The translations under genes and the position numbers were made by a program. A stretch of 35,046 nucleotides of DNA. Origin: Candidatus Saccharibacteria bacterium UBA1932. Its GTDB lineage: Bacteria; Patescibacteriota; Saccharimonadia; Saccharimonadales; Saccharimonadaceae. Where the stretch lies: contig DDFI01000008.1 of NCBI GenBank assembly GCA_002337095.1, forward strand, positions 58,163 to 93,208, given 5' to 3'. The notes under the pieces are model-generated. The model was not told the origin of the DNA, searched no databases, and saw nothing but the letters and a program-made list of their open reading frames with translations. Positions 6,343 through 14,648 of this stretch are shown here, piece after piece; the stretch's first letter is position 1, and every line of letters begins with the position of its first letter.

Positions 6343-7569
6343 CTATGGACTATAAGGCCAACTGTCGCGTGCGGCCTGGGACATACTATCGGATGGGCGC
6401 GATATGGCGGTATCGAACAAATAGTTTAGATAGCCAGGTACGGCATGGTTAAGTCGTGCCATCAATAGCTGGCGTTTTTTGACGATGACAGGATGCTCAT
6501 TCGTCATGAGTGAAGACCCGAGGCCGCCAATGAGCTGCTCATATATTGTGGCCTTGTCTTCGTATATATTTGCAGCACCGTACTGTGTGCGCGTAACATC
6601 TGGGTGTGGTCTATCATCATTATAGCGAAACCAAGGTGGGTTAAGCTGTAGGTAGGCGTCATCGCGTGGTGTCTCGCCTCCGTAGACAGAATCAAACAAA
6701 TGCCCCAGTTCGTGCCCAGTTAGGTTGCTGTCAGGCTTAGCAGAGAGCTCGATTTCGATATCTCTTGTCTTATAAAATTGCTCGGCTCCCCCACGAGTAT
6801 CCTTGCCGGCTGTGAGATGGATCGTTGTGAGTTTGCTGGCGGCAAAAAACTCCCGTGGAATGATAGAGAGCGAGTTGATCAGCATGATCGCCCGGTTATT
6901 AATCGCTGGCATGATGCCAGGCTCGTTACGATTAATGGCTTTGACACCTGGACGATTATGGATATATGTCGAGATGTTATCGACAAAGTTGCACCTAAAT
7001 CCTAGCGTTTGACAGTACGCGTCGGTCTCTTCCGCTACCTCGTCATAGTTCACTGTCTTGTTGATGCGTGCGCGGTATTCGGCGGGGTCAGACAAATGAA
7101 GATTATGCTGTATGGCATAGCGGTTTGCTCCGCTCCAGATTAAACGATCGGCTGTTTCGCGGGTTTCCGCCATTTCTTTGTAAGAGTAGATGTGGGCGGC
7201 TTTTTCATATAGACCTTCAGCCCAGAGCGCCGCCTGTTTTGTTTCTGCCGACGGACCCTCGAAGTTGCGGTCAAGTGCCTCAGCATCGGCGATCACCCCT
7301 GTTGGCGGGACGGTATAGGGCGGGCTTTTTTGTGCTTCTGGTGCTACGGTGACGGTTGCCGTAACGACGACCTCTGGGCTCATCGATTGGGTGTCGGCTA
7401 TAGAGGAACTAGTTACCGCTCTGTCGCCCGGCAGTCCCCCTATTATGGTGAGTGCAGTAAGCCCGGACACCCCAAACCGCTGTAGTCGTGCGTGTCGCGC
7501 AGTCAGACGATCCGTGATGTCCTCTCGAGAGGAGTGATTAACGACTAAAGGGCGGTCAGGGCGTTGCAT
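6343..7569 (-). CDS. Membrane-anchored or exported zinc metalloprotease (HELGH)
   Basis: A protein of 408 residues. A basic N-terminus and a hydrophobic segment (about 33-49) look like a signal anchor. A Thr/Val/Pro-rich linker reaches about residue 95, and the rest is globular. The zinc motif HELGH is at 286-290 in the context TGHELGHLFDSVYGG. Acidic residues E337 and E344 in NIYEDKATIYEQL are candidates for the third ligand, as in gluzincins. I cannot name the peptidase family. Two or three cysteines suggest it folds outside the cytoplasm. An exported protease is plausible for a host-attached episymbiont, but the target is unknown. It has a textbook promoter and stands alone. Confidence 0.75.
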   Translation of the reverse strand: MQRPDRPLVVNHSSREDITDRLTARHARLQRFGVSGLTALTIIGGLPGDRAVTSSSIADTQSMSPEVVVTATVTVAPEAQKSPPYTVPPTGVIADAEALDRNFEGPSAETKQAALWAEGLYEKAAHIYSYKEMAETRETADRLIWSGANRYAIQHNLHLSDPAEYRARINKTVNYDEVAEETDAYCQTLGFRCNFVDNISTYIHNRPGVKAINRNEPGIMPAINNRAIMLINSLSIIPREFFAASKLTTIHLTAGKDTRGGAEQFYKTRDIEIELSAKPDSNLTGHELGHLFDSVYGGETPRDDAYLQLNPPWFRYNDDRPHPDVTRTQYGAANIYEDKATIYEQLIGGLGSSLMTNEHPVIVKKRQLLMARLNHAVPGYLNYLFDTAISRPSDSMSQAARDSWPYSP

Positions 7570-7581
7570 AATAATTTTTTA

Positions 7582-7610
7582 ATTATAACACTGATTACCA
7601 TGATAGTCAA
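7582..7610 (-). promoter_or_regulatory. Strong promoter of the metalloprotease gene
   Basis: Minus strand TTGACT (7610-7605), 17-nt spacer, TATAAT (7587-7582); predicted start is ~6 nt before the ATG. Confidence 0.75.
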
Positions 7611-7640
7611 GTTAGCATTCTACTAAATGGTATGCCCCAC

Positions 7641-7673
7641 ACAAAGCAAGGCTCGTTATGAGCCTTGCTTTGT
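7641..7673 (-). terminator. Terminator of the groES-groEL operon
   Basis: A perfect 14-bp stem (7641-7654 with 7660-7673) and a 5-nt loop lie 18 bases beyond the groEL stop. The T-run is short (GCTTTGTG). Confidence 0.7.
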
Positions 7674-7690
7674 AGGTGCGTATTCGATTA

Positions 7691-9334
7691 CTACATCATG
7701 CCCATGCCACCACCCATTGGTGGGCCGGCTGGCGCTTCTTTCTCGGGGATTTCGACGACCAACGCGCCCATAGTCGCAGCGGTGCTGGCGATCGATACGG
7801 CGCTGGTGACGGCTTCCTTGGTGACGCGCGCAGGGTCGATGACACCGGCTTTTTTGACGTCGATGAGGTCGCGGCCGGGGTGCATGACGTCGACGCCCAG
7901 CCCAGGCTTGGCGGCCTCTACTTGGGCCAGGAGTGCGTCGGCATTAAGGCCGGCGTTTTGCATGATCTGGCGGAATGGCTGCTTGAGCGCGTCACGCAGG
8001 ATCTGTCGGCCGGCGGCGATGCTATCACTGCCCGTTACTTTGATCTCTTCGGCCAGGTTGACCAGCGTCACGCCACCACCGGCGACGATACCCTCGGCCA
8101 GGGCGGCCTTGGTTGCGGCGACGGCGTCATCGACGCGGAATTTCTTTTCGTCGATTTCGGTCTCGGTGGCGCCACCGACTTTGATGACTGCGACCTTGCC
8201 CGAAAGCGCTGCTGCGCGCTTGTCGTAGTTTTCTTTGTCGTATTCGCTTTTGGCATTGGCGCTCTGAGCGTTAATCTGCGCAATGCGATCCTTGACCGCG
8301 GCGGATTTGCCGTCGCCCTCGATAATGGTCGTTTCGTCCTTGCCCACAATCACCTTGCGAGCCGAACCTAGCACTTCGAGGCCGACATTCTCGAAATTCA
8401 TCCCTAGATCGCTCGAAATAACCGTGGCGCCAGTCAGCGTCGCGATATCCTGAAGAATTTCCTTGCGGCGGTCGCCATAGGCAGGCGCCTTGACCGCGAC
8501 GGTGTTAAATACGCCCTTTAGCTTGTTGAGCACTAGCATGCGCAGTGCTTCACCCTCGAGCTCCTCGGCAAACAGCACTAGGTCTTTTTTGCCAGCCTGG
8601 ACCAATTTATCTAGTAGCGGCAAGAATTCCTGCAGGCTCGAGATTTTGCTCTCGGTGATCAGAATTGCTGGCTTTTCGTAGACGGCTTCTTCGCGGGCGG
8701 TGTCTGTCACAAAGAATGGACTCACCCAGCCGCGGTCGAGGTTGAAGCCCTCGACAACTTCTGCTTCGAGCTTTAGCCCTTGGCCGGCCTCGACGGTGAC
8801 GACGCCGTCTTTGCCGATTTTTTGGATGACGCCGGCGATCAACTTGCCGATTTCTTCGCTACCGGCGCTGATAGTGGCAACTTCGGCGACGCGTTCGGTC
8901 TTGCCCTCGACGTTTTCGGCTAGCTTGTCAAGGCGTTTTACTACCTCTGCGCCCGCCTCTTCGATACCTCGGCGCAGTTCCATAGGGTTGTGACCGGCGG
9001 CAATTAAGCGATTGGCCTCGCGTAGGATGCTGTAGGTGAGTACGGTGACGGTGGTGGTGCCGTCGCCGGCGACTTTGTTGAGCTTGGTGGCGGCTTGCTT
9101 GATCAGCTCGGCGCCCACTTTGTAGCCAAGTGTCGCGTCATCGCTTTCGGCCAGCTCAATACTTTCGGCGACCGTCACGCCGTCGTGAGTCACGGTAGGG
9201 CCGCCATAGCCCTTGCCAATCACCACATTGCGGCCCTTGGGGCCGTAGGTTACCTTGACGGCGTTGTAGAGTGCCTCTGCGCCGCCGAGGACGCGTGCGC
9301 GGGCATCTTCATCATAAAATACTTTTTTTGCCAT
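7691..9334 (-). CDS. groL: Chaperonin GroEL (Hsp60)
   Basis: A protein of 547 residues, the normal GroEL length. Family signatures include VTYGPKGRNVVIGK and the ATP-binding GDGTTTVTVL near residue 85. The characteristic flexible tail GGGMGMM closes the protein. It forms the 14-mer folding chamber and works with GroES, encoded 25 bases upstream. The ATG follows AAGGATCG. Operon order groES-groEL and a CIRCE element upstream indicate heat-shock control by HrcA. Confidence 0.98.
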   Translation of the reverse strand: MAKKVFYDEDARARVLGGAEALYNAVKVTYGPKGRNVVIGKGYGGPTVTHDGVTVAESIELAESDDATLGYKVGAELIKQAATKLNKVAGDGTTTVTVLTYSILREANRLIAAGHNPMELRRGIEEAGAEVVKRLDKLAENVEGKTERVAEVATISAGSEEIGKLIAGVIQKIGKDGVVTVEAGQGLKLEAEVVEGFNLDRGWVSPFFVTDTAREEAVYEKPAILITESKISSLQEFLPLLDKLVQAGKKDLVLFAEELEGEALRMLVLNKLKGVFNTVAVKAPAYGDRRKEILQDIATLTGATVISSDLGMNFENVGLEVLGSARKVIVGKDETTIIEGDGKSAAVKDRIAQINAQSANAKSEYDKENYDKRAAALSGKVAVIKVGGATETEIDEKKFRVDDAVAATKAALAEGIVAGGGVTLVNLAEEIKVTGSDSIAAGRQILRDALKQPFRQIMQNAGLNADALLAQVEAAKPGLGVDVMHPGRDLIDVKKAGVIDPARVTKEAVTSAVSIASTAATMGALVVEIPEKEAPAGPPMGGGMGMM

Positions 9335-9359
9335 AATAATACGATCCTTTTCCTAGTAA

Positions 9360-9623
9360 TTAGTTGATGGTTGCGAGGACGTCTTCCTCTTTGATAACGA
9401 TGTATTTTTTACCATTAAATTCTAGCTCGGTGCCGGCGTAATCTTTCATAATTACGCGATCGCCAGATTTGAGGGTTTTTACCTCGGGGCCAACGGCGAC
9501 GATTTCGGCGTCAACAGGCTTTTCGTTGGCATCGGGCAAGTAGAGTCCGCTCGCAGATTTGGTAGCTGGATCTTGACGAACAGCTACGACTCGATCAGCA
9601 AGAGGTGTAATTGGTGATTTCAT
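9360..9623 (-). CDS. groS: Co-chaperonin GroES
   Basis: A protein of 87 residues from the ATG at 9623 (MKSPITPLADRVV). An in-frame ATG at 9638 would add MEEFV, but GGAGG overlaps those codons and lies ~8 nt before 9623, so the downstream start is preferred. The mobile loop region is PATKSASGLYLPDANEKP, and the C-terminus YIVIKEEDVLATI is typical. It caps the GroEL chamber. The promoter, with -35 TTGCAA inside the CIRCE element, sits ~35 bases upstream. Confidence 0.97.
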   Translation of the reverse strand: MKSPITPLADRVVAVRQDPATKSASGLYLPDANEKPVDAEIVAVGPEVKTLKSGDRVIMKDYAGTELEFNGKKYIVIKEEDVLATIN

Positions 9624-9657
9624 AACAAATTCCTCCATATTGTTGTTCGTACCCCTT

Positions 9658-9685
9658 ATTATAACGAATAAATTAGCACTTGCAA
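9658..9685 (-). promoter_or_regulatory. groES-groEL promoter
   Basis: Minus-strand TTGCAA (9685-9680), 16-nt spacer, TATAAT (9663-9658). The -35 lies inside the CIRCE element, so HrcA binding should block RNA polymerase. Confidence 0.75.
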
Positions 9686-9699
9686 GGCCTGAGTGCTAA
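9673..9699. promoter_or_regulatory. CIRCE operator (HrcA binding site)
   Basis: TTAGCACTT, a 9-nt spacer and GAGTGCTAA match the consensus TTAGCACTC-N9-GAGTGCTAA with one mismatch in the left arm. It overlaps the -35 of groES-groEL and also the expected -35 region (about 9688-9693) of the divergent gene at 9725. Confidence 0.93.
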
Positions 9700-9710
9700 T
9701 TTGTAAATGA

Positions 9711-9716
9711 TATACT
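9711..9716 (+). promoter_or_regulatory. -10 element of the gene at 9725
   Basis: TGATATACT ends 8 nt before the ATG, predicting a leaderless mRNA. Its -35 position falls inside the CIRCE element. Confidence 0.55.
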
Positions 9717-9724
9717 AATACCAT

Positions 9725-10453
9725 ATGCGCTTCCATCGACATGCCCCAGCATCACGCCGCGCCCGTTGGCGACCGCGCTGGCGTAGCGCCCCAGATTCGC
9801 CGCTGCGCGGTGATCCGCTGACGGCGCTCGCCTACCATATCGATGCGTACTTGCAGGCCCAAGACACCCTAAATCACCTGCGCGACGAGCATCGCAAATG
9901 GGATAGCGACGAGCGCGCCGAATACACGCAGGCGATCGAGGCCGTGATGAAATTCAACGCGCTGCTGCGTCGCGTCATTATTGCCAAGGACGACACTATG
10001 ACATTTAGCGAGCTCGAGGCCTATCTGCGCCAGCATTACGAGGCGCTCCACGGTGAATACGCCCTCGACCGCGTCGAGTCGATGTTTCGGGCGGCGCTTG
10101 TCGGGATTCGCCACGAGGTGTCATTTGCCCGCGTGCTCGACCACACTGCCCTGCCCTATCGCCATGGCAGCGACAACGAAGACAGCCACGGCGGCGACTA
10201 TATGCTGTATGGCTACATTCCGATCGATATTAAGGCTAGCGAGCTCAATGCCGAGCGTGAGCAGCGCGCGGCGGTGCAGCACCACCATGATCCGTCGCAT
10301 ATTTTTTACACCGGCATCGTCGAGGAAGATTACCAGGGGCGGCTACTACTGCCCGATGCCGCCGCCGCCCGCATCGCCCAGCAAGTGCTGCCGATACTGC
10401 AAGACATCGTAGCGCGCTATCACCACCAAGACAGGTATAATAAGGCCAGATGA
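9725..10453 (+). CDS. Unknown protein with a possible PD-(D/E)XK nuclease core
   Basis: A protein of 242 residues with an Arg-rich N-terminus (1-25), a helical middle, and a region that fits the PD-(D/E)XK pattern: E131 in a helix (GIRHEVSFARVL), then D158 in GGDYMLYG, then D168-I-K170 in YIPIDIKAS. The spacing of Asp and DxK across a beta hairpin is typical of that fold, but similarity is by eye only. I recognise no specific family. It is transcribed divergently from groES across the CIRCE site. Its stop overlaps the start of the femAB gene (ATGA), so those two genes are translationally coupled. The role is unknown; it may be heat-regulated. Confidence 0.75.
   Translation: MRFHRHAPASRRARWRPRWRSAPDSPLRGDPLTALAYHIDAYLQAQDTLNHLRDEHRKWDSDERAEYTQAIEAVMKFNALLRRVIIAKDDTMTFSELEAYLRQHYEALHGEYALDRVESMFRAALVGIRHEVSFARVLDHTALPYRHGSDNEDSHGGDYMLYGYIPIDIKASELNAEREQRAAVQHHHDPSHIFYTGIVEEDYQGRLLLPDAAAARIAQQVLPILQDIVARYHHQDRYNKAR
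10436..10441 (+). promoter_or_regulatory. Internal -10 element before femAB
   Basis: TATAAT ends 8 nt before the ATG at 10450, so this gene may also be expressed from its own leaderless transcript. Confidence 0.45.
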
Positions 10454-11478
10454 TTCGATTTGCTTCTACCGATGAGATTGACCACTGGGATACGCACGTG
10501 CTTGCTAACCCCGATGGCGGTAATTTTTTTCAATCGGCGCAGCTTGCCGACACCAAAGCCGCTACTGGCTGGAAGATTCGTTATGTCATGATAGATCAGA
10601 TTGCAGTGACGGTGCACGAGCGCCACGTACCACTGCTTGGGCGCCTGTGGTATGTGCCAAAAGGCCCTGGTGTCACTATGGTGCCAGAACTGTCGTCGTT
10701 GGTGACGGAGCTGGCAACGTTTGCCCGCGCTCATGGGGTATTTGTGCTCAAAATCGAGCCCGAGCTACCCGCGTCGTTACGCCGCGAACTCCCGTCGTCG
10801 TGGCATCAGGTTCGCCCGATTCAGCCCAATGCCTCGACCATCGTACTCGACCTCACTCCCCCGCTCGACACGATTATGGCCAGCCTACACCAGAAGGGGC
10901 GCCACGCCATTCGCCGCGCCATGCGCGACGGCGTAACGGCCGAAGCGGTGGAATTCACCGGCGAGCATGCTCGCACCATGTACGATCTATTAGAGGCGAC
11001 GGCCGCTGGGCAGTTCCGCATTCGGTCGTTTGCCTACCAATATGGGTTTTGGCAGCGATTTGCTGACCAGGGACAGGGCCAGCTGTTTTTTGCCTACCAC
11101 GAGGGCCGGGTCGTGGCAGCGGCATTCGCTATCAAATTTGGCCACAAAGGCACCTACAAAGACGGTGCCAGTATTCGCGAACGCACTACCTACGGCGCTA
11201 GTCACCTGCTGCAGTGGCAGATAATTCAGTGGATGAAGGCCCACGATGTCACCAGCTACGACCTCTGTGGCACGCCCTCTAGCGACCGTATGCACGACGA
11301 ATCACATCCGCACTACAACATCGGTCGGTTCAAGGCTAGTTTTTCGAAGCAAGTCACAGACTACATCGGCGCCTACGACATCGCCGTGCGCCCGCTTGCC
11401 TACCAGATCTGGTCGCACATCGGTGAGCGCTTACTGCTTCGTCTCCACTCCCGCCTGCACGGCGACAATTGGTACTAA
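10450..11478 (+). CDS. FemA/B-type peptidoglycan bridge aminoacyltransferase (copy 1)
   Basis: A protein of 342 residues with the tandem GNAT-like architecture of FemX/FemA enzymes. Recognisable segments are the N-terminal GGNFFQSAQLADTKAATGW, LHQKGRHAIRRAMRDGV near 145-160, and a C-terminal region with YDLCGTP.....SHPHYNIGRFKASF ending in the long helix of the family. These enzymes add amino acids from aminoacyl-tRNA to the stem peptide of lipid II. It overlaps the preceding gene by 4 bases. A diverged paralogue lies at 16351-17331, so there may be two successive additions or two bridge types. Confidence 0.85.
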   Translation: MIRFASTDEIDHWDTHVLANPDGGNFFQSAQLADTKAATGWKIRYVMIDQIAVTVHERHVPLLGRLWYVPKGPGVTMVPELSSLVTELATFARAHGVFVLKIEPELPASLRRELPSSWHQVRPIQPNASTIVLDLTPPLDTIMASLHQKGRHAIRRAMRDGVTAEAVEFTGEHARTMYDLLEATAAGQFRIRSFAYQYGFWQRFADQGQGQLFFAYHEGRVVAAAFAIKFGHKGTYKDGASIRERTTYGASHLLQWQIIQWMKAHDVTSYDLCGTPSSDRMHDESHPHYNIGRFKASFSKQVTDYIGAYDIAVRPLAYQIWSHIGERLLLRLHSRLHGDNWY

Positions 11479-11488
11479 CACCACGATA

Positions 11489-11517
11489 TTGACTTTTTAT
11501 CATGGTTATGCTATGAT
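11489..11517 (+). promoter_or_regulatory. Promoter of the phosphoribosyltransferase-like gene
   Basis: TTGACT (11489-11494), 17-nt spacer, TATGAT (11512-11517) preceded by TGC. Predicted leader is ~8 nt. Confidence 0.7.
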
Positions 11518-11531
11518 TCTACATAATACAT

Positions 11532-12599
11532 ATGGCAAAAAACAAAGAGAATCCTTTCAGCGCCCCAGAACAGAACTACCAGTTGCTTACTGCTGAGAAG
11601 CAAACAGTACGAGGTAAAGCGCGTTCATGGGAGACCGACCACGTGTTATCCAAGTACCTAGCTTACACCGATGATCTCGTTGGTACTCTCGATGGCTCGA
11701 TTGCCGAACGTGACCTGGTGGATCCAGATAATCCTGAGCTATCCCACCAGAGGCCAGACATTGTGATTTGGCTCGACAAATCTGCGCGTCCTGTGTCATG
11801 GTTTGTACAAGCTCTTTGGGAGCAACTAGCCAGGCCCGACGCAGATCTCCCTCAATTTGAATATCTAAACATAGATCGTACAGAGTGGTTTAAGCGCCAG
11901 GGATTTCGTCATGATGAGTCTGAGCGGCGACTTGGGCCTGAGGATTTTTCCATTGATGAAGTGCCTGACGAGGATATTGCGCGTATTCGAGCGATCTTTA
12001 CTATAGGTGAGATTGATCGCGATAACTGGCAAGAGAGCGTCAAGGAGCTCCCGACAACACTTGATAACAAGAACATCCTGATTGTTGATGAAGTCAAGAA
12101 TAAGGGCGGTACATTATCAATAGCCCAGCAGCTGATCAAAAAAGCGTTCCCAACGGCTACTGTCTCGGGAGAATATTTTTGGCAGGCTGGTCGTTATGCC
12201 CTCAACGGTAACCCAAGTGAGTTACAGATGGAGAGTGCTCCGGTATGGTACGACGCCAGCAGCGCTTTTGGTCGCGGAGTCGGTGATATCAGTCAAGAAT
12301 ATTTTGAACAGTTACCTGATACGCACGAGAATTACAAGAAAAAACTTGGCTGGACTGTGCTAAGCGCGCCCCATGTTGAGTCTGGGTCTTTTAAGCCTGT
12401 AGCAGACAAGGCAGCCATGAAGCTCCAGCAGGATATCGCTTACCTCAGCTACGATGTTTCGAGCGGTAACGTGCTGCGAGTGCCTAGCCCTGACAGAGAA
12501 TACGAAGATTTCCTACGGATTCTATCTGAACAGGACCTCGATCTCGCAAGCTTTAAGAAACTTCGTGAAGAACGTGATGCACGTAACAAACAGAAATAA
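11532..12599 (+). CDS. Phosphoribosyltransferase-like protein of unknown substrate
   Basis: A protein of 355 residues. A PRPP-binding loop of the type-I PRTase fold is at 182-195 (NILIVDEVKNKGGTL), followed by the expected helix and strand (IAQQLIKKAFPTATVSGEYFW). An earlier segment, DIVIWLDKSARPVSWFVQALWEQLA (76-100, split by a loop), fits the flexible-loop side of the same domain. The PRPP loop has two Lys residues where catalytic PRTases usually have small or Thr residues, so activity is uncertain. Such stand-alone proteins occur in several bacteria near tellurium-resistance or nucleotide-signalling genes, but nothing of that kind is adjacent here. Base composition is slightly less GC-rich than its neighbours. 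Confidence 0.7.
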   Translation: MAKNKENPFSAPEQNYQLLTAEKQTVRGKARSWETDHVLSKYLAYTDDLVGTLDGSIAERDLVDPDNPELSHQRPDIVIWLDKSARPVSWFVQALWEQLARPDADLPQFEYLNIDRTEWFKRQGFRHDESERRLGPEDFSIDEVPDEDIARIRAIFTIGEIDRDNWQESVKELPTTLDNKNILIVDEVKNKGGTLSIAQQLIKKAFPTATVSGEYFWQAGRYALNGNPSELQMESAPVWYDASSAFGRGVGDISQEYFEQLPDTHENYKKKLGWTVLSAPHVESGSFKPVADKAAMKLQQDIAYLSYDVSSGNVLRVPSPDREYEDFLRILSEQDLDLASFKKLREERDARNKQK

Positions 12600-13901
12600 T
12601 TATTTAGTCTGATGGAGCGTGGTAGCAAGCTCCCGCACCACCTCGGTGTCGTTCCAGGGGATCTTTTTGCCGTTGATGATGCGGTAGACTTCGTGGCCCA
12701 TGCCGGTGATGAGGATGATGTCGCCCTTCTTGGCGATTGATAGGGCCTTTGCGATGGCGTCGCGGCGGTCGGCGATCTCGGTCATTTTACCATCGCCGTG
12801 GGCGCGCTCAATCCCCTCGCGAACCATTTGCCGGATCTGGTCGGGATCTTCGTTATAGCTTTCTTCATCTGTCAGGATAATCCGATCGGCACCTCGCGCG
12901 GCGATTTCGCCCATGACGGGGCGCTTGGACTGGTCGCGATCCCCGCAGGCGCCAAATACCAAGATGACGCGGTTTTTGGTGAGCTGGCGCGTGGCGGCTA
13001 GCAACTGTTGGAGTGCATCGGGGGTGTGGGCGTAGTCGACGATGACGTCGTAGCCGAGGCCCTCGACGGCTCGCTCGAATCGCCCAGGGATGGCCTCGAG
13101 GTTGGCGACGCCCTCCTGGATGTCGTGGAGCTTGACGCCGAGCAAGTAGGCGCAGGCCGCCGCCGCGACCATATTGTAGGCATTGAATGCCCCAGGCAGT
13201 GCGGTCGCCAGCTCCAGTTTGGTTTGGTGGTCAATGGTAAGACTGGCCTCGGTGCCACGGCGATACAGGGTGATGTTGTCGATGTGCGCCTCGGCGTCGG
13301 CGTGGGTGCCGTAGGTGATTTTTTGGGCAGAGGCGGGAAACTGGTCGAAATAGTCGTACCAATCGTCGTCGCGGTTAAGCACGATAAACTTGGGCTGGGC
13401 AGCAAATAGCTTTGCTTTGGCCGCGGCATAGCGATCCATCGACTTGTGGTAGTCTAGGTGATCTTGGGTGAGGTTGGTCATAATCGCGGCCTCGATCGGC
13501 ACGTGGTCCAGCTTGTGTTGATGAAGCGCATGGCTGGTGACCTCGAGCAGCACATAGTCGACATGCGCCCTCCGGGCATCGCGCAAAAACCGCTGCATCC
13601 GCGCGGTACTGCCAACGGTGGCATTGAGGTCGTTGAGCTGGCGTACTCCAGCTACCTCGATGATCGCAGTCGTAAACATTGCCGTTCGGCAGCCTGCTTG
13701 CTTAAGGATTTCGTTGATGAAGTTAACAGTGGTAGTTTTGCCATTGGTACCGGTGACGGCGATAACACGCAGCCAGCGTGCCGGATAGCCGTAGCGGGCC
13801 GCAACGAGATGTGAACGCCCCTGGCGGTAGGTTTCCTCGATGCCACGCACCGCACCACTCGGCAGGCCGCGGCGGATTCCCCTCACAAGTTTCTGCTTCA
13901 T
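12600..13901 (-). CDS. murE: MurE-like UDP-MurNAc-peptide ligase without N-terminal domain
   Basis: A protein of 433 residues. The Mur-ligase P-loop GTNGKTTT is at 51-58, about 60 residues earlier than in E. coli MurE, so the UDP-binding N-terminal domain is missing or reduced. DHLDYH and AKAKLF (carbamylated Lys region) follow, then the C-terminal domain with FGACGDRDQSKRPVMGEIA. The substrate motif DNPR of meso-DAP enzymes is replaced: DEESYNEDP stands where E. coli has DDNPRTEEP. The GKGHE motif reads GMGHE. It should add the third residue of the stem peptide, but which amino acid is unclear. The start is set by a -10 6 nt upstream. Confidence 0.88.
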   Translation of the reverse strand: MKQKLVRGIRRGLPSGAVRGIEETYRQGRSHLVAARYGYPARWLRVIAVTGTNGKTTTVNFINEILKQAGCRTAMFTTAIIEVAGVRQLNDLNATVGSTARMQRFLRDARRAHVDYVLLEVTSHALHQHKLDHVPIEAAIMTNLTQDHLDYHKSMDRYAAAKAKLFAAQPKFIVLNRDDDWYDYFDQFPASAQKITYGTHADAEAHIDNITLYRRGTEASLTIDHQTKLELATALPGAFNAYNMVAAAACAYLLGVKLHDIQEGVANLEAIPGRFERAVEGLGYDVIVDYAHTPDALQQLLAATRQLTKNRVILVFGACGDRDQSKRPVMGEIAARGADRIILTDEESYNEDPDQIRQMVREGIERAHGDGKMTEIADRRDAIAKALSIAKKGDIILITGMGHEVYRIINGKKIPWNDTEVVRELATTLHQTK

Positions 13902-13907
13902 GCCCCT

Positions 13908-13913
13908 ATTCTA
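13908..13913 (-). promoter_or_regulatory. -10 element of murE (leaderless)
   Basis: Minus-strand TGGTAGAAT ends 6 nt before the ATG at 13901. Confidence 0.5.
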
Positions 13914-14030
13914 CCACTGACATGCGGGGAGTGTCGAGCGAACTAGGCCTAATATCGGACAGCTGTTTGTCTGGGCCGACATGTCAATAGTTGCGACACG
14001 ATCTAATTCCAATTAAACTAGGAGATAATG

Positions 14031-14585
14031 ATGTATGCGCAACCACTTACACATCCCAGACGTCACTGGTATAAGTCTAAGTTACCTATCGTCGTTGCAT
14101 GTAGCACAGCAGCCTTAATCGCATATGTTGTCGCACAAGCCTATGGGTATTGGGAAAACTACCGTGACCGACCCTTGGGGCCAAATTTTGCGTATGTGGG
14201 ACGAGACTACCGGTCTGGTTGCACCTGGGTGGTGCTATGCGCATCGGCTGCCCACAATGACTTATATTATGCGACTGATGTAGAGGCCGACTTGATAAAT
14301 CAGGAGTTTCCTGGCTGGAGCGCAACACCGACCAAGCACCCTATGCAATACTACGGACTCGCCTTTGATAGCGAAATGCGCGACAGCACATCTAAAGTGG
14401 CGTGTAAAGGTATGTTTAGGCCGAAGAATGACAACGAGGAGTATGTTGCGTCCATATGCTATGTGAAGTCGGCTGACGAGGCATACAGGGAGTTCAACCT
14501 AAGGCCCATACACAAAAAGTACCTGATTGTTATCAACAACAGTCTATATGACGATCCGTCGTATGGTCTGGCGCATAAGGCGTAG
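14031..14585 (+). CDS. Single-pass membrane protein of unknown function
   Basis: A protein of 184 residues from the ATG at 14031; an adjacent ATG at 14028 is also possible, but AGGAGA is spaced better for 14031. A basic N-terminus is followed by one membrane helix (about 19-40) and an outside domain of ~140 residues with four or five cysteines (GCTWVVLCAS, KVACKG, SICYV) that could form disulfides. It ends in AHKA. No family is recognised. The gene stands alone between murE and tsaD and has lower GC than its neighbours, so recent acquisition is possible. Confidence 0.65.
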   Translation: MYAQPLTHPRRHWYKSKLPIVVACSTAALIAYVVAQAYGYWENYRDRPLGPNFAYVGRDYRSGCTWVVLCASAAHNDLYYATDVEADLINQEFPGWSATPTKHPMQYYGLAFDSEMRDSTSKVACKGMFRPKNDNEEYVASICYVKSADEAYREFNLRPIHKKYLIVINNSLYDDPSYGLAHKA

Positions 14586-14633
14586 CGGCCTAGCCTAACG
14601 CCGTAGGCTCCATGTCATCTAAGTGCTTCATGG

Positions 14634-14639
14634 TACAAT
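14634..14639 (+). promoter_or_regulatory. -10 element of tsaD-tsaC (leaderless)
   Basis: TGGTACAAT ends 9 nt before the tsaD ATG. Confidence 0.55.
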
Positions 14640-14648
14640 ATAACAGAT

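Noticed and set aside
9623..9638. Upstream groES start at 9638
   Set aside because: Its codons contain the ribosome binding site for the ATG at 9623, and GroES proteins start at the equivalent of 9623.
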